Assembly (NCBI GenBank): GCA_001801995.1
Contig: MGZB01000033.1
Location: 1 to 57,117 of the forward strand
DNA: 57,117 nt
Source: Gammaproteobacteria bacterium RIFOXYD12_FULL_61_37
GTDB taxonomy: Bacteria > Pseudomonadota > Gammaproteobacteria > Chromatiales > Chromatiaceae
Direction: 5' to 3'
Each line of letters opens with the position of its first letter. The first letter of the stretch is position 1. The notes under the pieces were generated by a model. That model made no database searches, was not told the DNA's origin, and saw only the letters and a list, made by a program, of their open reading frames with translations. Both the position numbers and the translations under genes were made by a program. Below are positions 40,747 through 49,548 of this stretch, one piece after another.

Positions 40747-41004
40747 TTACTCCAAGGGTTCGATGGGATTAAGGGGCTTGCGCTGTTTGGATAGTTCCCA
40801 ATTGGCTTGAACCTCTTCGCGGTGCAGGGCCAGCCATTCACGCACCATGGAGAGCTACCGGCTTGGAAGTGCTCCCGCATGCACCTTGCCATCAAGGGTT
40901 ATCAGGGCTTCATGCTCCCCATAGGTGGCGTGGAAGTGCAGCGGCGTATGTTCGCGCCAGTTCATGTAAATGGTGACGCCGAAGAAACCGGAAATTTCAG
41001 GCAT
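40747..41004 (-). pseudogene. DUF4160 family gene interrupted by an in-frame TAG
   Basis: Reading from 41004 gives MPEISGFFGVTIYMNWREHT and then the DUF4160 segments HFHATYGEHEA and GALPSR. Codon 50 (40855-40857) is TAG. Beyond it the same frame continues as LSMVREWLALHREEV and NWELSKQRKPLNPIEPLE, which is the expected family C-terminus. The gene is whole except for this nonsense codon, so this is a recent inactivation, an amber readthrough or a sequence error. It overlaps the upstream UPF0175 gene by eight bases. Confidence 0.82.
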
Positions 41005-41233
41005 GGGTTAGGATCTCCAGGTCTTCCGCCAATTCCTCTTCGCCGTAGCGGGCTGGGATGCGGCGGAAGCTGAGGAGCTGGCGGAACTCGAACAGGGAGA
41101 GCCCGGCGAATTCGCGGGCCTTGCCCAGGGAGAGGCGGCCTTGGGCGTACAGGGCCAGAGCCAACTCCCGCTTGAGGTGGCGGGAGCTGTCCAGCAGGTC
41201 TTGTGGGATGTCGAGGCGGGCGGCTTGGGGCAT
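40997..41233 (-). CDS. UPF0175 family protein (antitoxin-like)
   Basis: About 78 residues matching the UPF0175 pattern: RLDIPQDLLDS, then RELALALYAQGRLSLGKAREFAGLSLFEFRQLL, a helix-turn-helix-like core, and an acidic tail. Such proteins are thought to be antitoxins or regulators. GGAG lies 6 bases before the ATG at 41233. It heads the small leftward cluster with DUF4160 and DUF2442. Confidence 0.82.
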   Translation of the reverse strand: MPQAARLDIPQDLLDSSRHLKRELALALYAQGRLSLGKAREFAGLSLFEFRQLLSFRRIPARYGEEELAEDLEILTHA

Positions 41234-41595
41234 GGTTGGCTCCAATAGGGTGCATCAATGCGCTGAAGCTATCGGCTGGACCAATGGCGGCGGTTCTCTG
41301 CCGATGCGCCAGTGGGCGGCCTGGATACCAACAGCCGAACCCGTTTCGAAAAACCGCTTTATACCCTTGTGCCGGAAGCTCTTGATCATCGCTGTATCTC
41401 TGGCCGCTACAAGTATAGGGCATTCCTACGGCTTGCGTGACGCGGGAAAGTGGATGACGGAACAGGGTAACCCATGCGCAAAATGCCACGAAAAATGGCT
41501 ATTCCTGGCCACGGGCCGCAGAGCACACCACCAGGGTTTCTCGTAATTTGGAGCAACAGCTACAATGAGGGCTGGACTCCACATTCGGCCCTACC
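41234..41595. other. Intergenic region before the PTPS-like gene
   Basis: About 360 bases between divergent genes with no recognisable coding sequence on either strand. The open frames that cross it show no family features. No clear promoter or repeat was identified. Confidence 0.4.
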
Positions 41596-42465
41596 ATGGC
41601 AAAGCTTTTCGTCAACCGACTGACCGTCATCGATTTTTGCTACCTCCATCCGGAGCGGGGGCTGTTGGGTGAAAGCTGGCTGCTCGATCTTGAGATGGAG
41701 GGCACTCTCGATGCCCAGGGCATGGTGCTCGACTTCGGGTTGATCAAGAAGCAGGTCAAGACCCTGATCGACGAGGAGTTCGACCATAAGCTGCTGGTCC
41801 CGAGCTACCATCCCCACTGCGATCTGGATGAGGCGGAGGGTTATGCCTCGGTCCGGTTTACTTACGGGGGCGGGCGTCATTTTTTTCACCGGTCCCCGAT
41901 CAACGCCGTGACCAGCATCCCCGCCACGGACATCACCACCGCCACCCTGGCCAGGGCGATCCACGACCGCCTGCAACCCACATTGCCGGATAATGTCCGG
42001 ACATTGACCGTCCGCCTTTACACCGAATCCATCCCCGGCGCCTTTTATCACTACAGCCACGGACTCAAGCACCACGAGGGCAATTGCCGCCGTATCGCCC
42101 ACGGTCATCGCTCACGTATCGAGATCTTCCGGGACGGGGTGCGGGACGAATCGCTGGAATGGGCCTGGGCGGAGCGCTGGCACGACATCTATATCGCCAA
42201 CCGGGCCGATTTGCTGGGTGAACGGGAGATCCGGGGGCTGAGCTATTGCCGCTTCGGCTACCGCACGCCCGAAGGGAACTTCGAATTGGAGCTGCCCAAG
42301 GCGAGTTGCCTTCTCATCGACAGCGACTCAACCGTGGAGAACCTCGCCCGGCTGATCGCCGACCAGCTCTACCAGGAGCAGCCGGAGAGCCGCTTCGTGG
42401 TGCTCGCCTACGAGGGGGTGGACAAGGGTGCCATCGGCAAGGCGGGGGTTTTTCCACGCAATTAG
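41596..42465 (+). CDS. Tandem 6-pyruvoyl-tetrahydropterin synthase/QueD-like protein
   Basis: A 289-residue protein with two PTPS-type halves. The N-terminal half (FVNRLTVIDFCYL ... GMVLDFGLIKKQVKTLIDEEFDHKLL) has the family's DF..LK..V...DHK..L pattern. The second half (FYHYSHGLKHHEGNCRRIAHGHRSRIEIF) has the Cys-x3-HGH zinc/catalytic pattern. Single-domain QueD proteins have about 120-150 residues, so this is a fusion. A pterin or queuosine-related role is likely, but the exact product is unknown. It converges on pyrC. Confidence 0.75.
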   Translation: MAKLFVNRLTVIDFCYLHPERGLLGESWLLDLEMEGTLDAQGMVLDFGLIKKQVKTLIDEEFDHKLLVPSYHPHCDLDEAEGYASVRFTYGGGRHFFHRSPINAVTSIPATDITTATLARAIHDRLQPTLPDNVRTLTVRLYTESIPGAFYHYSHGLKHHEGNCRRIAHGHRSRIEIFRDGVRDESLEWAWAERWHDIYIANRADLLGEREIRGLSYCRFGYRTPEGNFELELPKASCLLIDSDSTVENLARLIADQLYQEQPESRFVVLAYEGVDKGAIGKAGVFPRN

Positions 42466-42474
42466 GGGCGTAGA

Positions 42475-42516
42475 CCACCCTTCAGGGTGGCTTGCCGGGC
42501 CGATGCGCACCCGGCA
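42475..42516. terminator. Paired hairpins between convergent genes
   Basis: CCACCC-TTCA-GGGTGG (42475-42490) and TGCCGGG/CCCGGCA (42493-42516) sit between the converging PTPS-like and pyrC genes. The first is related to the palindromic repeat C type. There is no T-run; together they could act as a bidirectional transcription barrier. Confidence 0.5.
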
Positions 42517-42522
42517 ATGGGG

Positions 42523-43857
42523 TCAATCCCGCTGAAACTTCAACCGCTGGCCGGGTGCGGCATTGGATACCTTGCCGTCATCATAGACCTTCACTCCATT
42601 GACGAAGGTCGCAGCTACCCGCGAACGCAGATGACGGCCTTCCAGGGGCGACCAGCCGCACTTGTAGAGCACATCCTCCCGGCGCACCTCCTGGTCCACA
42701 CCCAATTGCAGCAGCACAAGATCGGCCCAATAGCCCTCTCGCAGGAAGCCGCGCTCGGCCACATGGAATAACCGGGCCGGGGCGTGGGCGGTCTTTTCCA
42801 CGATCAGTTCAAGGCTGGCGTCGCCGTCGTGGTATAGCTCCAGGGCCAGGGGGAGGGCGTGCTGCACCAGGGGCAGGCCGGCCGGGGCCTTGAAATAGCC
42901 GGCGGCCTTTTCTTGCAAGGTGTGGGGGGCGTGGTCGGTACCGATGAGGTCGATGCGGCCGTCAACCAGGGCCGTGCGCAGGGCGGCGCGATCCGCCACG
43001 CTCTTGATGGCCGGGTTGCATTTGATCAGGTTGCCCTTTTCCTCGTAATCCCGGTCGTCGAAATAGAGGTGGTGAACACAGGCCTCGGCGGTGATGCGCT
43101 TATCGCCGGTGCCGGGCTCGAACAGGCCCAGCTCCCGCGCCGAAGTGATATGGAGAACATGCAGCCGCGTACCGTGCCGCCGGGCCAGCTCCACCGCCAG
43201 GGAGGAGGAGCGGTAGCAGGCCTCCTCGTTGCGGATCAGGGGATGGAGGCGCATGGGGATGTCGTCGCCGTATTCCTGGCGATAGCGCTCCTCATTGGCC
43301 TTGATCAGCGGGGTGTCCTCGCAGTGGGCGGCAATGAGCGTGGGGGCGTCTCGAAAAAGCGCGTCCAGGATGCGAGGGTCGTCCACCAGCATGTTGCCGG
43401 TGGAGGCGCCCATGAAGACCTTGATGCCGCAGGTCTGATTGGGTGCCAGGGCGCGGACCTGGTCGAGGTTGTCGTTGGCCGCACCCAGGTAAAAGGCGTA
43501 ATTGGCCAGAGAGCGTCCTTCGGCCAGAAGGAACTTCTCTTCCAGTGCGTCCAGGGTGAGGGTCTGGGGATTGGTGTTGGGCATGTCCATGAAACTGGTG
43601 ATGCCACCCGCCACTGCCGCGCGGGATTCGGTCGCCATGTCCGCCTTGTGGGTCAGGCCCGGCTCGCGGAAATGGACCTGATCGTCGATCATCCCCGGCA
43701 CCAGCAGCAGCCCCCGTGCATCCACCACATCCATTCCGGCCGAGGCGGTTATCTCGCCGCCGATGCGTTCGATGTGGCCAGCGGCGATCAGAAGGTCACC
43801 CTCGGTAACCGCCCCTTCGTTAACCATCCGTGCGTTCTTGATCAGTATCTTGTTCAT
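42523..43857 (-). CDS. pyrC: Dihydroorotase
   Basis: Closes N-carbamoyl-aspartate to dihydroorotate in pyrimidine synthesis. The 444-residue protein has the zinc motif DDQVHFREPGL, the AVAGGITSFMDMPNTNP segment, GTDHAPHTLQEK and the C-terminal amidohydrolase part (NGVKVYDDGKV). Its length fits the longer class of bacterial dihydroorotases. It follows gloB by 2 bases in a leftward hisI-gloB-pyrC cluster. Confidence 0.93.
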   Translation of the reverse strand: MNKILIKNARMVNEGAVTEGDLLIAAGHIERIGGEITASAGMDVVDARGLLLVPGMIDDQVHFREPGLTHKADMATESRAAVAGGITSFMDMPNTNPQTLTLDALEEKFLLAEGRSLANYAFYLGAANDNLDQVRALAPNQTCGIKVFMGASTGNMLVDDPRILDALFRDAPTLIAAHCEDTPLIKANEERYRQEYGDDIPMRLHPLIRNEEACYRSSSLAVELARRHGTRLHVLHITSARELGLFEPGTGDKRITAEACVHHLYFDDRDYEEKGNLIKCNPAIKSVADRAALRTALVDGRIDLIGTDHAPHTLQEKAAGYFKAPAGLPLVQHALPLALELYHDGDASLELIVEKTAHAPARLFHVAERGFLREGYWADLVLLQLGVDQEVRREDVLYKCGWSPLEGRHLRSRVAATFVNGVKVYDDGKVSNAAPGQRLKFQRD

Positions 43858-43859
43858 GC

Positions 43860-44624
43860 TCAGTCGTACTCCTTGTCTTTCCAGGTCCGGATCGCGGTGA
43901 AGACCGCCGCCTCATCCGCCAGGGGTGTACCTGCGTACTTTTGCGCCGCGCAGATCACGCGATCCAGGTCCGTCCGCAGGAAAGGGTTGGTCGCCAGCTC
44001 AAGCCAGAGGGGCGAAGGCAGCGTCGGCTCCCCCCGCTCCCGCAAGGCCAGGACTTTGGCCTCCCGGCTAAGAATGTCCAGATTCTCCGGCTCCACCCAT
44101 TTGGCGAAACCCAGATTGGCCAGGGTGTATTCATGGGCGGGGTAGCAAAGTGTCTCGGGCGGCAGGGCTGCGATGCGCCGCAGGGAGTCATGGAGTTGCC
44201 GGTGGGTGCCGCTGAAGACCCGTCCGCAACCGGCACTGAAGAGGGTGTCGCCGCAGAAGAGAGCCCCCTCGCCGTAATAGGCCAAATGGCCCTCGGTGTG
44301 GCCCGGCACGTCCCATACCTGAAAGCGGGCGCCCACAACCTCGATCCAGTCACCTTCGCGAACTTGGCAGGTCACGCCCGAGGCAGTCTCATGGGCGGGG
44401 CCATAGACCGGAATGCCGGGAAAGGCCTGTTTGAGCGCCTTCACCCCGCCCGTGTGGTCGCCGTGTTTGTGGGTGATAAGGATGGCGGTCAGTTGGAGAC
44501 CTTCCCGTTGCAGGCGCTCCAGCACCGGCCCCTCGTCGCCGGGATCGACCACGGCGGCGTCATGACCATCGCTGATCAACCAGATGTAGTTGTCGTCGAA
44601 GGCGGGAATGGGGCTGATGTTCAT
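43860..44624 (-). CDS. gloB: Hydroxyacylglutathione hydrolase (glyoxalase II)
   Basis: Hydrolyses S-D-lactoylglutathione in methylglyoxal removal. The 254-residue metallo-beta-lactamase-fold protein has the ITHKHGDHTGG metal motif, GHTEGHLAYY and LFCGDTLFSAGCGR, and the C-terminal glyoxalase II domain with HEYTLANLGFA. It starts in a 4-base overlap with the end of hisI. Confidence 0.95.
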   Translation of the reverse strand: MNISPIPAFDDNYIWLISDGHDAAVVDPGDEGPVLERLQREGLQLTAILITHKHGDHTGGVKALKQAFPGIPVYGPAHETASGVTCQVREGDWIEVVGARFQVWDVPGHTEGHLAYYGEGALFCGDTLFSAGCGRVFSGTHRQLHDSLRRIAALPPETLCYPAHEYTLANLGFAKWVEPENLDILSREAKVLALRERGEPTLPSPLWLELATNPFLRTDLDRVICAAQKYAGTPLADEAAVFTAIRTWKDKEYD

Positions 44625-45052
44625 TTGCCGTAAAGCCGTTCAGGGTCGATCAGAGGCAGGGCATCCACCACCAGCCGATCACCCTCGACCCTGTTGTAGA
44701 AGCAGTTGCGGCGGCCGGTGTGACAGGCGGGGCCGATCTGATCCACTTGCAGCAGGATGGTGTCGCCGTCGCAATCGAAGCGCATTGCCTTGAGATACTG
44801 CATCTGGCCGGAGGATTCCCCCTTGCGCCAAAAGGCCTGGCGGGAGCGCGACCAATAGCAGACCCGGCCGGTGCGCAGGCTTTCCTCGATGGCGGCCCGG
44901 TTCATCCAGGCCATCATCAGCACCTCGCCGCTATCGTGCTGCTGGGCGATGGCCGGCACCAGGCCGTCGGCGTTGTAGGGCAGGGTATCCAGCGCCTCGG
45001 CGAGCGCAAGCCCCTCGCCCAGGGACATCTTCTCAGTCTGTTTCAGTGACAT
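44621..45052 (-). CDS. hisI: Phosphoribosyl-AMP cyclohydrolase
   Basis: Third step of histidine synthesis. The 143-residue protein has the HisI motifs VLMMAWMNRAAIEESL, VCYWSRSR, FWRKGESSG, DCDGDTILLQV and PACHTGRRNCF (zinc ligands). There is no fused HisE domain. It heads the leftward cluster with gloB and pyrC; no other his gene is near. Confidence 0.95.
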   Translation of the reverse strand: MSLKQTEKMSLGEGLALAEALDTLPYNADGLVPAIAQQHDSGEVLMMAWMNRAAIEESLRTGRVCYWSRSRQAFWRKGESSGQMQYLKAMRFDCDGDTILLQVDQIGPACHTGRRNCFYNRVEGDRLVVDALPLIDPERLYGK

Positions 45053-45135
45053 GATCCACCTTGTGACAGGGTTTAAGCTGTGGGAAATCGCCTTCGCGGA
45101 TACAATACCCCATCCTCAACATTTATCCTCCCCCC

Positions 45136-45468
45136 ATGCCCAACGTCTATCGCATCTGTTTTTTCAATCAGGGAAAGATCTACGAACTTTACGCGGAATC
45201 CGTCCATCAAAGCGAGATGTACGGTTTTGTCGTCGTGGAGGGACTGCTGTTCGACCACCACCAGACCCTGCTCATCGATCCCTCGGAAGAAAAATTGCGG
45301 GACGAGTTCAAGGGGGTCAGCCGCACCCTGGTCCCCCTGCATGCCGTCATCCGTGTCGATGAAGTGGAAAAGAAGGGCACCAGCAAAATTCTGGACCCGG
45401 ACGGCAAGACCAACGTCACCCCCTTCCCTGTCGGCTTTCATCCGCCGGGACGCAACCGAGAATCGTGA
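45136..45468 (+). CDS. DUF1820 family protein
   Basis: A 110-residue protein resembling the DUF1820 family common in gamma- and betaproteobacteria (NVYRICFFNQGKIYELYAES, FVVVEGLLF, EKLRDEFKGV). Function unknown. Its stop overlaps the GTG start of the following gene. Confidence 0.82.
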   Translation: MPNVYRICFFNQGKIYELYAESVHQSEMYGFVVVEGLLFDHHQTLLIDPSEEKLRDEFKGVSRTLVPLHAVIRVDEVEKKGTSKILDPDGKTNVTPFPVGFHPPGRNRES

Positions 45469-46427
45469 TCCCTATCAATCCTCCCTTAAGCACCCCGCTA
45501 CAGCTGGTCGTGGCGCGCCAGCGCGCCTCCCTCTACAACATGCTGGTCGATCCCATGCGCCGTGCCGCCGCCCGTTGCGCCAAGGTCTGGCACGAAAAGG
45601 AGCGGCTGGATCAGGCCCTGATGGACGCCGTTCATGGGCTGCCCTTTTGCAGCTACATGTATGCCATGACCCCGGACGCCACCCAGATCAGCGACAACGC
45701 CTCCCAGGCCGGGCTGATGCCCGAGGACTTCGGCCGTGACCGCTCCCACCGGCCCTACATGATGGGGCTTGACCCTGCGAGAGACATGACCCTGTCGGAG
45801 GCCTATATCGGCTTCCGTGCCGGACGGCCTTCTGTGACGGCTGTGCAGCGGGTCCATCGGGACGGGCTCTTGCTCGGCTGCCTGGGGGCGGACTTCGACC
45901 TGCGCGACCTGCCGCTGACCCGCGAGCACTATCAGCAACCTGGCCAGTGGAGCCAGATCAAGGGAGACCCGGCAATCCGCGGCAACGTCTTCCGCCAGTG
46001 CCGCGTCGAGAGCCCTCTGGACCGGAAGATCGATATGGTGATCCCCGTGCTGGAGGAACTGATGATCGTCTACGGCATCTTCCACGGGAAGCTCCACTTC
46101 TCCAGCAGCAGGGCCACCCTCTGGTCGATCAAGGACCCCTTCCGCTACCAGCTCCTGAACTACGACGAGCTGGTGGCCCCGGATATCTGCCTCGCCTACC
46201 CGCGTTGCGACTACCCAGGCGACGCCATGATCCCCAAGAAGCTGATCCGTCCGATCCTGGATACCTTCAAGCACCTCCGCTTCGCCGACAAGACCATCTA
46301 CCTGCGCGCGGGTTCGATCAACATCTTCAACGGCCTCGTCGGGCTCAACTTTTCTTGCGACGGGTCCCACTACGTCCCCTACGATCAGTTCCTCGCCAAA
46401 GATTCCGAGTTCTGGGAAGGGATGTAG
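45465..46427 (+). CDS. PDC/Cache-type sensor domain protein, no transmembrane segment
   Basis: A 320-residue protein with a PDC/Cache-like stretch (DRSHRPYMMG, then LSEAYIGFRAGRPSVTAVQRVHRDGLLLG, LGADFDLRDLPL) of the kind used to bind small ligands. It has neither signal peptide nor membrane helices, unlike most such sensors, and no output domain. The GTG start is coupled to DUF1820 by a 4-base overlap. A ligand-sensing partner role is a guess. Confidence 0.65.
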   Translation: MIPINPPLSTPLQLVVARQRASLYNMLVDPMRRAAARCAKVWHEKERLDQALMDAVHGLPFCSYMYAMTPDATQISDNASQAGLMPEDFGRDRSHRPYMMGLDPARDMTLSEAYIGFRAGRPSVTAVQRVHRDGLLLGCLGADFDLRDLPLTREHYQQPGQWSQIKGDPAIRGNVFRQCRVESPLDRKIDMVIPVLEELMIVYGIFHGKLHFSSSRATLWSIKDPFRYQLLNYDELVAPDICLAYPRCDYPGDAMIPKKLIRPILDTFKHLRFADKTIYLRAGSINIFNGLVGLNFSCDGSHYVPYDQFLAKDSEFWEGM

Positions 46428-46432
46428 GCAAG

Positions 46433-47059
46433 ATGTCGAAGATGGATTTCCTGCTGATCGACCTGCTGCTGGCCGGGATCGCCATCGCTGCCCTTCCCCT
46501 TATCGGGACCGGCGTGGTGATGGTTCTTCTGACCCTGATCGCCGTTCCCTATTTCCGCTTGCCGGGCAAGCGGCATCTCCTCGCGCCTTTTCTGATCGCC
46601 TTGGCCATGGCCTCGATCTGGGCCTGGATCGCGGGCGACATGTACCGCTACCGGGAATCGCTTCTGCTGCTCGGCCAGGTCAATCTCTACCCGGTCCTCT
46701 TCTGGCTGTTCGGCCTCTTCGTCAACATGACCCTCTACGACGATCTGATGCGCTACCTGCACCGCCACCCCATCTGGGTGCATCTGGCCGTCTTCTCCCT
46801 GATGTTCTGGGCAGGACTACTGTTCGTCGAAGTCATGGCCTACCACGTCTATGGTGTGCGCAACCTGGCGACTCTGGGTTATCCGGGACTGCCGGGTTGC
46901 GATTGCATCCACGGCCCCCGCTGGATGCAGACATCCTATCTGGCAAGCGGCCCGGTCTATTTCATTGCCATTACCCTGCTGGGCTACCACCAGAACCATC
47001 CCCATTGGCCGCCGGTACGCTGCCGCCTCTTTCCGGGATTGAACAGAAGAAATCTCTAA
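46433..47059 (+). CDS. Multi-pass membrane protein, unknown function
   Basis: About 208 residues with five or six predicted membrane segments (around 5-38, 42-62, 75-98, 112-136 and 165-185). Between the last two lies a Cys-containing loop (GYPGLPGCDCIHGPRW). It starts 5 bases after the PDC-domain gene, so the two are likely co-expressed. No family was recognised. Confidence 0.7.
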   Translation: MSKMDFLLIDLLLAGIAIAALPLIGTGVVMVLLTLIAVPYFRLPGKRHLLAPFLIALAMASIWAWIAGDMYRYRESLLLLGQVNLYPVLFWLFGLFVNMTLYDDLMRYLHRHPIWVHLAVFSLMFWAGLLFVEVMAYHVYGVRNLATLGYPGLPGCDCIHGPRWMQTSYLASGPVYFIAITLLGYHQNHPHWPPVRCRLFPGLNRRNL

Positions 47060-47094
47060 AACAACGATTTCTGCGCAGTGCGGGGATGCATCAC

Positions 47095-47126
47095 CATATT
47101 CAATCGCCTTCAAGCGATTGAATATG
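47095..47126. terminator. Strong hairpin after the membrane protein gene
   Basis: A 13-bp perfect stem CATATTCAATCGC/GCGATTGAATATG with a 6-base loop, about 35 bases after the stop. A second hairpin (GAAAATCA/TGATTTTC, 47129-47158) follows at once. It probably ends the 45-47 kb transcript; there is no long T-run after the first stem. Confidence 0.6.
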
Positions 47127-47309
47127 AAGAAAATCAGAAAACACTCTTCTTGATTTTCGGCTCCAAAAAATCCAGGGGTGGAGTTTTTAGAGGTCCCTTT
47201 AAGGTCAATTGATTTTTCGCATCATTTCACGGAGTTGATTCAGGTCATTTGCCACAGTTCCGACATGTTCCTAGAATCAGCACCAGACTTACCGCAGGGG
47301 GTATTTTCG

Positions 47310-47429
47310 ATGGAAGCACTACAAATAGAACTCTACTTCTCTCTTTTCGTTATTTTCTTCGTCATCGGTATGGCCGTTTATCTGTTCAAGATGGTCAGCA
47401 AGAAGATGAAGGAAGACGGCAGCAAGTAA
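47310..47429 (+). CDS. DUF3149-like small membrane protein
   Basis: A 39-residue protein: a single membrane helix (LYFSLFVIFFVIGMAVYLF) followed by the basic KMVSKKMKED tail. This matches the size and pattern of DUF3149 proteins (FxIGMxxYxxxxxxKKMxED). AGGGGG lies 8 bases before the start. It stands alone, with a terminator downstream. Function unknown. Confidence 0.72.
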   Translation: MEALQIELYFSLFVIFFVIGMAVYLFKMVSKKMKEDGSK

Positions 47430-47457
47430 TCACCGCGCTTGTTCCGCTATTAAACAG

Positions 47458-47485
47458 ACACCCCTACCCTAACCGGTAGGGGTGT
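47458..47485 (+). terminator. Intrinsic terminator after the DUF3149 gene
   Basis: An 11-bp stem ACACCCCTACC/GGTAGGGGTGT with a 6-base loop, followed by TTGCGTTT. Confidence 0.85.
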
Positions 47486-47621
47486 TTGCGTTTGGGGCTA
47501 TTTTCACAGCCTCCATGCCCTACCCTCCCCGTGTGACCGGCATTTCCTCGTACTCGCTCTTGAGGACGGCGGAGAAAGCCGGTAATTTACGCCCTACTGG
47601 AAAATCCCGAGGGAAGTCTCC

Positions 47622-48530
47622 GTGGGTCATCGTTTTTTCGTCATCCTATCCCTGTCTTTAGTCCTCGGTCTCCAAGGCTGTTCATCCCTTGCCGACAAGC
47701 TGGCGACGCGATTCGCCGACAAGGTATCGGTCAGGATGAATGCCGAGTTGAAAAAGAAGCTGGCGCAGACGCAAGAGAACATCGTCGGCGCCATGCTCGA
47801 CCAGGAAGACCCGGATACGGCGGTCGCCGGTATCCCGGCCTATCTGATCCTGCTCGACAGCATGCTGTTGAGCACCCCGGACGACTCCCGGCTGCTGATG
47901 GCCGCCGCCAGCCTTTACAGCGCCTACGCGGGAAGCCTGGTGGACCAGCCCGACCGGGCCAAGATCCTCAGCCGCCGTTCCTTGAAATATGCCAGCAAGG
48001 CACTCTGCCAGAGGCTGCCCCGGATCTGCGAGCTGGAATCCAAGCCGTTTGAGCAGTTCAAGCCAGCGGTATCCAAGGCCAGTCGCAATGACATCGAGCC
48101 CCTCTATGTCTATGGCGTCGCCTGGGCCGGATGGCTTCTGGCCCGCACCGACGACTACTCGGCCCTGGCCGAACTGCCCAAGATCCAATTCATTTTCGAA
48201 CACCTGATCGCCATGGACGAGGGCCATGACAACGGCCGGGCGCAACTCTACCTGGCGGTCATGGGATGCCAGATCCCGGCCAACCTGGGCGGAAAGCCCG
48301 AACTCGCCCGCGAGCACTTCGAGAAGGCGCTCAAATTCTCCGGCGGCAAGGACCTGATGGTCCATGTGAAATACGCCCGTTACTACGCCCGCCTGGTGTT
48401 CAATCAAGAATTACATGACCGTTTGCTGAAGGAGGTGCTGGCAGCCGACCCCCAGGTTCACCGCCTCACCCTTTCCAATGTCATGGCCCAGGAAGAAGCG
48501 CGTAAACTCAAGGCCGACGAATATTTTTAG
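47622..48530 (+). CDS. TRAP transporter-associated TPR lipoprotein (TatT family)
   Basis: A 302-residue lipoprotein with signal peptide and lipobox (LGLQGC, Cys at about 20). It is then entirely helical with TPR-like repeats, matching the TatT (TRAP-associated) family first described for Treponema TP0956. It probably binds the substrate protein DctP and helps pass hydrophobic ligands. The start is GTG. It is first in an operon with dctP, dctQ and dctM. Confidence 0.87.
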   Translation: MGHRFFVILSLSLVLGLQGCSSLADKLATRFADKVSVRMNAELKKKLAQTQENIVGAMLDQEDPDTAVAGIPAYLILLDSMLLSTPDDSRLLMAAASLYSAYAGSLVDQPDRAKILSRRSLKYASKALCQRLPRICELESKPFEQFKPAVSKASRNDIEPLYVYGVAWAGWLLARTDDYSALAELPKIQFIFEHLIAMDEGHDNGRAQLYLAVMGCQIPANLGGKPELAREHFEKALKFSGGKDLMVHVKYARYYARLVFNQELHDRLLKEVLAADPQVHRLTLSNVMAQEEARKLKADEYF

Positions 48531-48540
48531 GACCCCCCCC

Positions 48541-49542
48541 ATGAAACCCCTATTCGCCTCCCTCGCAGCCCTCTGTTTCTGGCTCCCCTTGCAGGCAAAC
48601 GCCGAGCCGGTGACCCTGAAAATCGCCACCATTTCCCCCGATGGCACCAGTTGGATGAGGGCCTTCCGCGAAGCGGCCAAGCAGGTCTCCGATGAAACCC
48701 AGGGCCGCGTCAAGCTGCGCTATTACCCCGGCGGGGTCATGGGCGATGACAAGAGCATGTTGCGCAAGATCCGTATCGGGCAACTGCACGGCGGCGCCCT
48801 CTCCTCCAGCGGCCTGGCCGCCATCAATCCCGACACCCAAATCTACGCCCTACCCTTTATCTTCCGGGACTACCAGGAGGTGGACAGGGCACGCAAAGAG
48901 TTCGATCCCATCATTCTGGGCAAGATCAAGGAGGGCGGTTTCATCAGCTATGGCCTGATCGAGGGCGGCTTCGCCTACATGATGTCGAAACGGAAGCTCA
49001 CCACCCTGGATGAGGCGCGAGGACACAAGATCTGGTCACCCGAAGGGGACCGCATCAGCCGTACCGCCCTGGAGGCCCTGGGCGTTGCCCCCGTTCCCCT
49101 GCCCATCACCGATGTCCTGACCGGCATCCAGACCGGGCTCATCGACACCCTCTCCGCCCCGCCCACGGTCGCCATCGCCCTGCAATGGCACACCGGGGTC
49201 AAACACCTGACCGACATGCCGCTGCTCTACATCTACGGCACCCTGGCGATCAGCGAGAAGGCGCTCGATGGCATCTCACCCGAGGACCAGGCCATATTGC
49301 AGCGGGTCCTGACCAAGACCCTTGCCGATCTCGATACGGCCGGCCGCGCCGACGACAAATCCGCCACGGAGGCGTTGCACAAGCAGGGCATCCAGTTCGA
49401 CGCCCCCGATCCCAAGGAGGCCGAGCTCTGGCGCCAAAAGGTCACTGCTGCGGTCGATGGCCTGAGAGGGGATGGTGAGATATCACCAGAATTGACTCAG
49501 AAACTGAGGGCCTACCTCGATAAGCTCCGGAGCGGGAACTGA
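48541..49542 (+). CDS. dctP: TRAP transporter substrate-binding protein DctP
   Basis: Periplasmic ligand-binding protein with signal peptide (cut after LQANA, about residue 21) and the DctP fold: KIATISPDGTSWMRAF, GVMGDDKSMLRKIRIGQLHG, then KIWSPEGDRISRTALEALG and PITDVLTGIQTGLIDTL. The ATG at 48541 was chosen because the signal peptide then begins properly (MKPLFASLAALCFW). The ligand is unknown. The TatT neighbour suggests a hydrophobic acid, perhaps, but that is inference. Confidence 0.92.
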   Translation: MKPLFASLAALCFWLPLQANAEPVTLKIATISPDGTSWMRAFREAAKQVSDETQGRVKLRYYPGGVMGDDKSMLRKIRIGQLHGGALSSSGLAAINPDTQIYALPFIFRDYQEVDRARKEFDPIILGKIKEGGFISYGLIEGGFAYMMSKRKLTTLDEARGHKIWSPEGDRISRTALEALGVAPVPLPITDVLTGIQTGLIDTLSAPPTVAIALQWHTGVKHLTDMPLLYIYGTLAISEKALDGISPEDQAILQRVLTKTLADLDTAGRADDKSATEALHKQGIQFDAPDPKEAELWRQKVTAAVDGLRGDGEISPELTQKLRAYLDKLRSGN

Positions 49543-49548
49543 TTGCCC

